Shown: piece after piece, positions 1-10,773 of the stretch
How the letters are laid out: every line of letters begins with the position of its first letter
How positions within the stretch are numbered: the first letter of the stretch is position 1
Assembly (NCBI GenBank): GCA_037447655.1
Contig: JBBHKE010000409.1
Coordinates: 301,616-365,615, forward strand
DNA: 64,000 nucleotides
Direction: 5' to 3'
DNA from: Zygnema cylindricum
Taxonomy: Eukaryota; Streptophyta; Zygnematophyceae; Zygnematales; Zygnemataceae
Notes under the pieces: generated by a model
What the model was told of the DNA's origin: nothing
What the model saw: only the letters and a program-made list of their open reading frames with translations
Database searches by the model: none
Made by a program: the position numbers and the translations under genes

Positions 1-3000
1 CAAAGTACAACAAATGTGTAAGATAAGATAAAATATTCAAAATTAAATGTAATGAATGCATTAATAAAATGCATGGTTTTCATTTGATCAGGTGAGGTGA
101 TAGAAATGTATCTTACTAATGAATGATATGATAAAAAATTTAAGTGATCTGACAGAAGTGTATTTCTTCCTCCAACCGGTCACTTTGGTAAGCATGAAAA
201 GGTTTCCAGTTCCATTTATAGAGTTCAAAAGTGAAAAACGCGTGCAGACTAGTGTAATACCAATTAACTGATGTATAGGTTCTTCGGGTTTGCCGATATC
301 GATATATCGCCACATATATCGGTTATCTGCAAATCGGCGATATAGGGCAATACTTGATAGTGGTCAAAAGCTAATATATTTTAGAATATGCTGTTGAAAT
401 TTGTAGTTCTGTCGATGGAGAAGATTTCATCGTCTTTCTGTCTCTTCGGGTGTTATGATTCTGCAAAGCGGCGGATAAATCTATGACACGGCTGATCTTT
501 GGTCAGAGCCCACAGTTGTAAGATCTTTTTTGCCACGTGGCGGATGGTTACACGTGGCAAATTTATGAAAAAGACACCGGACATTTTTTGTTTAGCACGT
601 AAATGGCATATTAACTTTTGATCATTTATTTGCTATTTGTGCACGCGTACCAAACTAATGCAACTAAACAATAAAGTACAGTAACATTGTTTTTTAAATT
701 ACAATATTCCATAAACAATATACTGGTACATGGACACTTATTGGTGATGTATATTTGATGGTCAGGGACCGATAATATCGGATACCTAACCGATCGGTGT
801 CTCTCCTATCGGTTATCAGACATATTGGGTTTGTCAGACACTTGATATACGATACTAACGCAAAGGCTTTACTGGTTACCTTGTATAATACCAGATATAG
901 CGTTTCCACTCGTTCTCGCACTTTTGGACTATGTTTTAGTCAGTGCACTGCTGTCAGATTATGCCATGACGTGACTGACTTTTGTTGTTTTTTTGTGGAA
1001 TTTCAGTCGCATATGGAGTATTTCCGACGGCGTATGGTGTGGGAATTGCTGCAACAGGGAACTAAAGATTAACGGAAAAGTTAATCGCATGTAAAACGGA
1101 TATGCAACCAAATAAAGAAAGAGAATGTGCAATTGTTTTTAGTTGAATAGTTGAAAGTGGAAATGTTATATCTCTTTTACCATGTCGAGAGAAATAGCTT
1201 TAGATCTGGGAAGAGTGGATAAGTCTTCGTGATTGTCTGGTTCTCTTATCAAGAAGTTTCATCGAAATTTTGCCTTTTGTTTTTTCTTTTATGGGTAGTC
1301 CCAATGATCGTGAAAAAGCCAATGTTGGACTATTACCGTAAATAGTGTTGAAGGAAGAGAAGTTGAAGAGTGTCATTCGAGCTTTAGATTGGTAGGTAAA
1401 AGCTTATCTGTAGGTGTCGATTCTCCATAAATTGGGATCTCGAAAAGGTTTCCAGAAAATGGGAAAAGGTTGAATGTGTGGCAATTGTGTACAAATTCTA
1501 TTCAATGCCTCCTTTACCGCTAAAAGTACTTCACAGCTTTTATCGGGACTATCTGGTTTGTGTGACTATTGTTCTGGTGTTTGTCTGTACACAGTGGATC
1601 AGTATTGGTGTGCAAACAATAATCTGGCGGTTTTTCCTGTCCTCTGACCACAAAATAGCGTTTATAAAACTAACTTTTTTTTTCTCAAGGGTAATTCTTT
1701 AAGTGGTTCAGAGCCAGAACGGTTTGAAACTAGCCATTTCATTTGGGACTGAATGAGAATTAATAACATTAATTTAAAACCCACACTTGTAAGTTCTTTA
1801 CTCTAGTAATGATTCGCGTGGTGTAGTTCCGTTCACGAGGTCCTGTATGACTTGGTCTGCTTTCCAGATTGATGAAATAATTGTTATTATCCACATGTCA
1901 CAAATTATTGTGGATTGATTATTATGAGAAATGACACTCTTGGATTACTTTGCACTTAATGTTCTTTGTATGTTCTGAGTAAGATCAAATATTGCTTTAT
2001 TAACTGCTATACTCAAAAGTGTTTTACCTATACTGTGTGAATGATGATACTCCACTTGTTAATTCATGTAAATTAGCTCACATCAATGGCGTACGGAATC
2101 TGTTTTGCATAGGTACTTCCAAACTCATCTTCCTATAGGTGATACATGCATTGCTCTTTGGTTGTTTTTCGGTCTTTCGCATCGTCACCACCAAAACAGT
2201 TAAGGTCTAATGCTTTTTTGGTCCAGCCTGCTGGAGCACTGTGAGTTGTCCGTGTAAATCTCAAGAAAACATTGGAATTTTTAATGAAGTCTTGGTTTTT
2301 TTTGTCCAGTCTGTTGGATCCCTGTGAACTGTTCATGAAAATCTCAATTTGAATATTTCACCACACAAAAAAGGGGGGGGGGGCAGGATAAATTAAAAAG
2401 CACGATGGTAAACCATCTAAGTCCGGGGGTACAAAAAGGGTGGTATGGCCAACACATAAAAACTACCAGGGCAATATATGACCCGATTGCTTGCGAAGTC
2501 AACACTGCTCATATCAAGGGCTTTTGCTGCTCCACATGTCCATCAGCAGTTGCAGAAGTTAACTGCAGAGACTCTCATTGGCTACTCAGGCATCTACCAT
2601 TATAAAATGAAGCAAAAGAGCTTTCTTGTTTGTCATCCTTCACTTTCCATGGATCCATAAAAGACGAACAAGTCGTTCACACTGCTGTTACCAAGTCTAT
2701 AGATTGACACAACAGAATCACGTGACTTGAAGTCCAACATCTCCCCTTTTCCTCTTTACCTAAAAGGATTTTTCTTTCACAGCTAACCCCACACTCAAAG
2801 GCAAACTACAATTTTTGACAACATCAGTAAAGACAAAGCGCTTCGCGCTAAAGTCCATTTTTTTTCTTTATATCACTGGTATACAGAAAAAATGGTGATG
2901 GCCACACTACAGAATTCCTATTAAAGATGTCCTCTATATGGTGATTCCTCCTCCATCTAAACTTTTCTTTTAAAACGAACCAAAATTGAAGTTGATTCAT

Positions 3001-4776
3001 TGTTCAGGCAAATGCTACTAAAAACATAATAAATGCTATTATAAATGCTACTTTTTGTTCCGAGCTTCTTGGAAAAATGCAGAATTCTAACAAAGTATAT
3101 CCATGATCAGATATTCAGAAAATGGCCTATCGTAAAAAGTTCATATTTATGAAAAAGTTCATATTCATAAAAAAACATTTGCGAAACAGACTCAGCTCAA
3201 TAAAAACCTTAACTTGGTTTGACTCAAGACATTCCATTTGTTGCAAAAGCAGCGTAAAAACATTGTCTTCTCAAGATTACGTTTACTTATTGAATTTTAT
3301 TAAATAATTTGACTAACAACTGATCTTTTTAAGCCTTATCTCTTAACTACAAACTCCTCCTTACTTAGAAAACTTCACTCCCTAATTTCTCCACAACTAA
3401 AGAGGGATGTCTAATCCCTTAATATCTACAAGAGTTATCGAAAAAAAACGAACTGATCAGAAAAAAAAATGAAATATTGAAATATTGCCTAATTTGACAA
3501 TATCAACCCAAACTATCCCGATATTGCTCAACCATATGAACCAGATGAAGTTCCCTATCAAAGAAATAACAGTTTCTGGAAAATATCATCCACCTCAGAT
3601 TTAATGTCAATTCAAAATCCTCTCCATACCTCCCCTTTCTCTCTCTCTCCCCTTCTCCCTCTCCTCTCTATCTTGTCAACCATACTAAATACTATATTGA
3701 TGCGTTAAGAAAATACGTAAAATTCACCCACCCAGTAACAGCGTAAAAACTCGAGAGGAGCGTATCAAAATTGTCAACATATAAACATTCTTATTTTACC
3801 CCTCCCTATAAAAGTTATGTTTTCCCTATTTACGACTGGCATTTCTATATCCAGCCTACTTCAAATTTTTAGTATGGACGCCTTTCTGTAAAAACACGGA
3901 AAATTATAAAAGCTGGAGAAGATCACAGCCAAAAATCCTCCTTTTTTTATCTTTTCGAATTTCACTAGTATTTTATTTGAAATCCAAACCCTCCGTCTCC
4001 GCAGCCGATTTTTATCAAACATTTTCTCCAAGGCACACCGAAAACCTTTAAAAATTTAACAACTTATCAAAAAAAAAAAAAAATCCTCCTCTGTTTCCAT
4101 ATTGATTTCAGACAGACTTCTCCTGGATGTGTTAAACACAAAGGAGAGGGAGGAAGAGGGAAAGGGAGGGAGGGGGAGGGGGAGAGGGAGAGGGAGAGGG
4201 AGAAGGAGGGAGCCTCCCACCAATAACTTCCTAACTAAATTTAAAAATGAACAAACAAAGAAATATTGACAAGAGACTTTCGTTTAACGTTGTGTGACTA
4301 GTAATTTTGACTCAAATTGTAAAAAACCGATCATCTCAGAAGACAATTCTCCAAAAGTTTGGAAAAAATGTAAAGATTCCATTTTGTCGTTATTTTCTCT
4401 CTTCTTCCTTGTTATCTTCTTTCCTCATTCGTCAGACGCTCCTCATTCTTTGGAATACGTTCTTTTCTGGTATCTCCTCCTCCTCCTGCCTCCTCTTCCC
4501 TCTCCTCCTCCGTTTCCTCCCTCTCTTTCCCCTCTCTCCTCTCCTCTGCTTCCTCACCTGATTTCTTTTTCTATTTCTTTTATTTTTATGGCGTTTTACA
4601 ACCACTCTCCCCTCTCTCCTCCCTTCCCCCCCCTCCCCTAACATGATTTCGTTCTCTACTTCTTTCTCTATGTCTTTCTTTTTATGGCGTTTTACAACCT
4701 CTCTCCTCTCTCTCCTTCCTCCCTCCCCTCCTCTAGCATGATTTCATTCTCTACTTCTTTCTCTATGTCTTTCTTT
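1..4776. other. Gene-poor AT-rich stretch
   Basis: I see no supportable gene here. Short open frames are frequent but have no recognisable motif or convincing composition. Two segments (about 268-352 and 762-835) carry repeated, partly palindromic words around CGATAT and ATCGGTTA, also found near 15.2 and 15.7 kb, so they are probably mobile-element ends. Around 2205-2345 a stretch of about 50 bases, a GTCCAG...GGA...CTGTGA...AAATCTC pattern, occurs twice. A purine tract lies at about 4141-4210. Confidence 0.4.
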
Positions 4777-4795
4777 TTATGGCGTTTTACAACCG
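4560..4795. repeat. About 95-bp tandem repeat spanning the end of the Cys-rich gene
   Basis: The block TTTTTATGGCGTTTTACAAC occurs three times (about 4585, 4681 and 4777), each separated by CT-rich DNA and a TGATTTC/TTCTCTACTTC block. On the minus strand this block holds the last codons and the TAA stop of the Cys-rich gene. The gene's 3' end has therefore been copied twice more into its own downstream region. Confidence 0.75.
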
Positions 4796-5517
4796 GGAAC
4801 CTTCTTGCACTTTTCAATCGCTCCCTGGCCTCTGCAAAGGCATGAGCGGCATCTGTTGCCAGGCAGAGGAACTCCAGAGGCTCCAAGGGCATAAAAAAAT
4901 GGTCCCCAGGTCGGTCCCGCAGATACACAAACCGGAGTCTGAGGAGCTTGACAAACTCCTAAATGCGTCTTTTTTCCTGCAATAACTTTTCCTGCATTCG
5001 GTTTTGAAATCACACACTTGCTCTGTATTTGATACTTGCAATTGTTACCGACTTCCTTTCCAGTTGCAGTATCAATATAGCAAGAAGGTAAAGGATCACA
5101 GTCACAACTTGATTTATTTCGTCCCTTTTTTTCAGGATAACTTTTACAAGTACAAGTTTCACAAGAAGAAGGTCCATAAGGAGGAATCTTCTTCACGCCG
5201 ACAGCAAATCGAAAAGGACCGACCGTACAGTACGGTTTTTTAGAGAATTTGGAGTCACATTTTCCTTGTAAAAATCCTGTAGAGGAGTTGCTGGTATTGA
5301 GAATACAGGCAAGAATACCGCCTTTGCAAAAAGGAGGATTCCATTTGTAACTAGTTGAAAGTTTACACGTGGCACCGTCTGCCAGCTCAGCAGGTGCAGA
5401 GGAAGTACTGCTGACAGAAGAGAGGGAACGGGAAGCAGTGGTAGGAGGAGAGAGGAGGAAGAGGACGAGGACGACGAGGAGGAGGCCGGAGGGAAGCATA
5501 GATGGTAGAGACGCCAT
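4777..5517 (-). CDS. Secreted cysteine-rich two-module protein
   Basis: About 246 residues, apparently a single exon. I chose the ATG at 5517 because it opens a clear signal peptide (MASLPSMLPSGLLLVVLVLF followed by LLSPPTTAS). The frame stays open upstream, but only as a CT-rich, UTR-like leader. The mature part has about 20 cysteines. A module occurs twice: roughly GPF-x3-A-x-G-x4-P-x-G-x3-C-x2-C-x-C, then a basic stretch, then C-x(3-4)-P-x-C. The second copy forms the C-terminus, ending GCKTP. The protein is probably disulfide-bonded and extracellular. I do not recognise the family, and no catalytic motif is visible. The 3' end, stop codon included, is tandemly repeated downstream. Confidence 0.65.
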   Translation of the reverse strand: MASLPSMLPSGLLLVVLVLFLLSPPTTASRSLSSVSSTSSAPAELADGATCKLSTSYKWNPPFCKGGILACILNTSNSSTGFLQGKCDSKFSKKPYCTVGPFRFAVGVKKIPPYGPSSCETCTCKSYPEKKGRNKSSCDCDPLPSCYIDTATGKEVGNNCKYQIQSKCVISKPNAGKVIAGKKTHLGVCQAPQTPVCVSAGPTWGPFFYALGASGVPLPGNRCRSCLCRGQGAIEKCKKVPGCKTP

Positions 5518-7608
5518 AAAATAAAATATTATTTTTAGTATCAGAAGGGAGAGGAAATATCGAAAATAAATAGCTGAGGGATAAAAGAGAGAGATGGAGG
5601 GAGAGGAGAGAGGAGAGAGGAGAGAGGAGAGAGAGAAGAGAGAGGAGAGAAAGCGACAAAAATCCTGGAGGAGAGAGAAGTTGGCGTTTGTAGTTGCCAA
5701 AACTTTGAAACCGAATATGGGAAGTGAAGTGGTAACTGGAATTAGGATTGTACTTTTGGAAGGCGATGACTTTGGTGTCTTGTGAAGGTGGCCTTTTAAC
5801 TCTTTAAGAGGCTCGAGGGAGGAAAGGATTGGTTGAAAAATTTTAATTTTTCTTTTTTTTAGATTGTTTTAGTGCTGCCCGTTTGACTTGCGACTGCAGC
5901 AACGCTCGCTGAATGGTTGGAAGGGTTTACGTTCAATCGCGGAGAAGTTTAGAAGTTGAAAATAGGCGATGTTTTCGGTGACAGCTAGATTGCCGCGTGG
6001 CTGACCGAGGGGACCAGATATTAAATTAGAATGAATACTCGAAATGTAAGTTATAGGTACGTTTGTATAATTAATGTACGTTTTCTTCTTAATCTGCACA
6101 TTCTGGTCGTTGTGCGCACTACACGACGGCACTGCTTGGTTGACTAGGACGTGTAAAAAGTTGTGGAAAAAAAGCAAAGGGAAAACACGTAAAATTGTTT
6201 TAGCTGCCCGAGTGGCCGGGCACATCAGACAATGCAAGTCGGCAAGTGTGCTTAGGACTGCCGTACGAGCTTATTTTACTGTTGCCTAGTTATAGTTTAG
6301 GTGCGAGCGACGCGGACATTTTCTACCGCTTACTAAATTAGCGTGATGAATCGTACAGCTAGTGTCATAGATTCTATTTTGTGATATGGGGTCCAAAAGA
6401 AACCCGCACTGAAATAGTGTCGTTGACGCCAGTATTCAAGTGAAGTTGCCAGGAATTGCTTTCGAAGCTTTAGGATGGTGGTTTGGAAAGGAGGAGGCCC
6501 GGGCTGTCAAAAAAAAAAGGAAAAAAGGAAAAAAGGAAAAAGAACTTTCGGGTGACAGCCAGATCATGCCTTGACTTAAATCAAAATCGATACAGTGTCA
6601 AGACAAAATCAGAATGATAGATGGCGTATTTTATTCTTATCATGTACTTGTTTTCATATTATGTCGTGATGCTGACCATCGTGCCGGACGAGCCGCCGCC
6701 GCCAGCGTTGACGGAATTGCAAAGCTTACAAGTCGTGGCCTAATTCACGTGTGAGAGGTGGAGGCGATTGGTAGAAAAAACTGGACCGCAAAGTTCGAGT
6801 ATGCTAAAGTACCGGAAATGAATGTGACGTGGACAGTTCAATGTCGAGACATGGTTGAGCCACGCGGCAGCGACGACTATGCAGAAAGCTCCAAGGAAAC
6901 GGGACCTACGGTGGTCCCTTGGTTAACGCGTGGCGAAGATATTTCATCTTTGGGCAGGAAAAAAATATTGCTGTGTTCACCTTTTTGCGAGAAAGGATGG
7001 TCAAAAAAAGGTTTTTCTAAACTAAGATTGGTTAAATTAAAATTCACCTGCCCGAGTGATCCTTGCCCTTGTTTGTAGCTCTCTATCGGTCCCACTTGCC
7101 ATCTCGACAGCTAACAAACTGTCGGACAAGAATGTACTTAGGATGTGGCAAAATGCACTGTTGCACAAGATTCTAGGTTGTGTACGGACATGTTAAAGCT
7201 CCACACCTGGATTTTAATGAGCTGGCACTTCTCTAATATCTTGCGTGGTCGGCTGGTAAAATTTGCTTGTTCTTGTTCTCTTCGTTCTTCACTTCTCTTT
7301 CCTTTGCTTACTCATGAAGGAATGTACAATACGCTGATGCTTCGTACTGTACTGTAAAATACAGTTTCAACCGTACATTACTCTACAGTGTCGACTGTAC
7401 CGCACATCAGTGTAGAAACTGTATAACGGTATCTGATTGCTCAACTCATCGTCGTCGTCATCGTCACCCTCATCATGACGTTTTATCTTTAACTCCCAGA
7501 AGTTTCGTTATGTCCGTACGCGTGCTCGTTTCGGAAAGCGACACATAAGTAATTGCAACGAATCTTGACCGTCACCTGCCTATCTAGACGGCCAAAAAAC
7601 GCCCACTG
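5518..7608. other. No gene recognised
   Basis: The stretch directly upstream of the Cys-rich gene (5580-5660) is GA/CT-rich. The rest holds short open frames without motifs. A region near 6700-7080 has an open frame with ordinary codon composition, but I cannot connect it to neighbouring exons or a family. Confidence 0.35.
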
Positions 7609-7979
7609 GTGAGGCTCAAGCGTTCAGGGGTTGACGTTTTGATTTTCAGCTCATACCGGCAAAAAGCCGTACTATTTTTGTCGTTAACTATTTCAGCTTA
7701 CATGATGACACGTACCAGGAAGAAAACGAAACAAATTATCACGTGCAAAGGCTGCTCTACAACAGTACAGCAGTTAAAATTTGGAAAAAACGTTTAATTC
7801 AGGTTTTTGTTGTACCGGAAGCGGTTTCTATAATTGCTTTTGCTATTTATCCAAACCAGATTGGCCTCGCTCGTTTTATGTCGTATCTGCTTGTCGGGAA
7901 ACTAAATGTTGTGAAATCGATTACGACGAATTTTCAATTTCGACCGTCGATTCTCCTGACTCCAAACGGAAACTTTAAA
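7609..7979 (+). pseudogene. Possible Cys-rich ORF, frame broken at an A run
   Basis: One frame ends in TCKGCSTTVQQLKFGKN then TAA near 7797. Immediately after, a second frame is Cys-rich (FCCTGSGFYNCFCYLSKPDW, later ACRETKCCEID) and ends at TAA near 7979. The switch falls on a run of six A at about 7785, so a one-base indel would join them. This could be a real short secreted Cys-rich protein with an assembly error, a decayed gene, or chance. No family was recognised and no start codon is well supported. Confidence 0.25.
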
Positions 7980-9866
7980 CAATACCTTTTGATTTTGCTA
8001 TTGCAATTTTTTAATGCTTTGGAACCTCCGACCATGGCCTCCTAATCTCGTTTTTCGACCATTTCTCTTTCTACTTGTCGCCACAAATCGCATGTAGACT
8101 ATAAAAATAAAGCGTTTCCAAAGACCTTTCTTTTCGTACGAAATTCAATGTGTTTCAATTTAATGCCCTTTGTGTACTATTCGGGTCCGCCAAATTCACC
8201 CGTCCCCCATTTCTTTTTATGCTTTTTCTCCCTTGACTTGTCTTCAAATTAAGGGTACGAGTATTCAAAAGGGAGTGCTTCCGTAGGCCTTTCACACAGA
8301 TGGTAACGCATTTCTTTCCTGCTTAGTGCACTCACTAGATCCTCAAGTTGTGGTTTACTCCATCTTACATTTTTCTTGTCATAAATTTTGTTGAAGCGGT
8401 CGCTAATTGTTGTTGCGGGGGAAAAATCAAGGCAATAGCAATTGGGACGTATCAAGATAGCACGAGCTCACACTCTAGTAGTATTATTGTTGCATACAAC
8501 TTTTCAAAACATTGGGAATGGAAAAGACAATGAGGAGTGGGAGACTACTCGTCGAGCTTTTAATTTGTATCGAAAATTTGTATTTATATAAAGACGAGGA
8601 TTACGTATCAAATACCGATACATCTTTCAAATAAACAACTTGAGAACCCACAAACTCGTCACCCTACGGATAATACAACTTTATGCCCCCTTGAAAGGGG
8701 CATGCCTAACGCTCCCCGTCACCATCTTCTTCGAATCACACAAAGAACTCCTTAAGCACCTCCCTCATAAGAGTTCCCTCCGAACTAATACCCCAACACA
8801 CAATACTCACGAAAACATAAGCCTAAAAGAAAATCCATGGAGGGATATAAAAACCTACGCAAACCCGAGCATGCACAAAGACACACCACACAAAACCCCA
8901 ACCAACCCTATTTCATTTCCGTCGTCAAGCAAAAGAATATACATTTTCATTGCCCCTTGTCACCGCCCTTGTCTTATGGAACAATACAGATTTTACCTTC
9001 AATTTCTCCTTGAAAACAACCACCATCACGACCCCAGTCTCTTCATCGTGATTAGTTTATGGCAACCTTACAAACTTGCATTTGTTGTGCTTTCCCCTAT
9101 GACCCTTTCGCACCGGAGCCCACATCGGTTTAGCGCACAATACTAATCCATCCAGGGTGCCTTGCTTTGAGTGCTTAAAGCTGTTTGTTTCCCGATATTG
9201 GACTATGCACGCCGATTCCTGGACGCTGACAATCTATTTTGACTTTTTGAGTGATTGGGCGTTCATTAGACGCCTTCATGATTTTGGGTGTTATCGAATA
9301 TATGCTCACACCCACACATCCCCTTCACTGCGTCTAGGCATACACGCGAAATACTGTTTCTAACGCCAATAAGCAATTCGGTGTACCGTACGTAGCATGC
9401 TGTCATATAGCATTGTGTACAGTTACATTTGGACAGTGCGCCACCACAGTGCTCCGTGTATCAATTTTAGCGTTATACGCTCACAGCGATACGCAACGTC
9501 CTGGACGGTACACTGCTGTACTGTACTGTACTGTGCTGTACTGAAGTGCAAACTGCAAACCATTCTGACAAAGTTCAGACCATTTAGGGTGCTGGATGTA
9601 CGGTAAAGTACAAGGTTGCAAAACCTAATTCTTTCCCGCGCTGAAGACATTCAAAAATTTGCCATTGTTGCTCCGAGTTAACCCTAAATGCTTTGATTCA
9701 CGAACTGCAACCTGTCCGTACAGAAAGACGGAAGCTTTATCGGAATATTCGTCCCGGTAGTGTTGACACGTGGCAAAAAACAAATAATGATGTAGTAAAG
9801 TCCTTCATAGTCTATCTTGAACTCAAAACTACAACTTTTAGGGTTTCGTTTTCAGTTTTGGCAAAA
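7980..9866. other. Unassigned DNA upstream of AUG5
   Basis: This contains a minus-strand open frame at 8249-8455 (68 residues, ending PFEYSYP) with protein-like composition but no start context. A plus-strand open frame at about 8643-9146 differs in base composition from its surroundings (CA-rich). The 9380-9620 part is rich in GTAC/TGTACTGTA words. Nothing here could be assigned to a family. The AUG5 promoter must lie at the right end, but I see no clear TATA element. Confidence 0.3.
8643..9146 (+). CDS. Unassigned open frame of unusual composition
   Basis: An open frame of about 168 codons (residues include PLKGACLTLPVTIFF and SLFIVISLWQPYKLAF). It is rich in His, Thr, Pro and Lys and lacks an ATG near its beginning. 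Its CA-rich DNA differs from the AT/CT-rich flanks, so it may be part of an inserted element. No domain was recognised, and it may be non-coding. Confidence 0.15.
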   Translation, partial: RTHKLVTLRIIQLYAPLKGACLTLPVTIFFESHKELLKHLPHKSSLRTNTPTHNTHENISLKENPWRDIKTYANPSMHKDTPHKTPTNPISFPSSSKRIYIFIAPCHRPCLMEQYRFYLQFLLENNHHHDPSLFIVISLWQPYKLAFVVLSPMTLSHRSPHRFSAQY

Positions 9867-10179
9867 ATGCAGAGGGGAGGAGATCAGATTCCACAGGAAG
9901 CCATTGTTCAATGGCTCTTCCACGAAATGGAGTATAATCCATCACTGGAAATTCATGGGCGAAACATCTCTTCACGTACACCATCTAGTATAAGGTAAAG
10001 GATGTGTGAAAAGATATTGAACATCTTAACATCTTTCTTTTTAATGTTTATGCGTTTTAAGTGAATGCTTTCGTAATTAGGTGAATTTGTTCAATATATC
10101 ACCGACTCCACCCATTTTTTGAAACATTGTTTTAGCATTTTTTATTATCCTCCGTTGATTGTATCGATAGAAGAGTCAT

Positions 10180-10226
<47 letters not shown>

Positions 10227-10711
10227 TATTTATTTGTATATATATGTGCGTGTGTGTGTACAAGATTAGAATGCTCAAAATAATGTTCGCTTATACCAAA
10301 TTGAATCTTTCATGAAGGAAAAAAAAATAGTTGTGTTAGAATACAATACTAAGAGAGTTTAAATTTCTCAATTAAAAGTGACGTCTTTGGTAGATGTATA
10401 ATGGTATGCTTATTTTTCTCCTCGTTTTCATTATTTTGAAGGTCTTTGTAGCATAGAAAAAAAAGTGAACTAAGAAGTAATGGTCTTTTGCTGCTTAACC
10501 TTTTCAATGGACATTTTAGCTTGAGTTGAACTTCCTTCATTATCGCTTTTAGCGTTGATGTTTTTGTTTGCTACTTAAATCAACTTTACTCCGCGCACAC
10601 GTGTCTGGTTTCCTTTTTGAGACTGCCATTCGGAAGTTACGAATCTTACCTCTTTTTCTCTCTCGATTTTTTTTTTTAAAGAAGGAGAGGAAGAGAAGGA
10701 GAGTTGGACTT

Positions 10712-10773
<62 letters not shown>

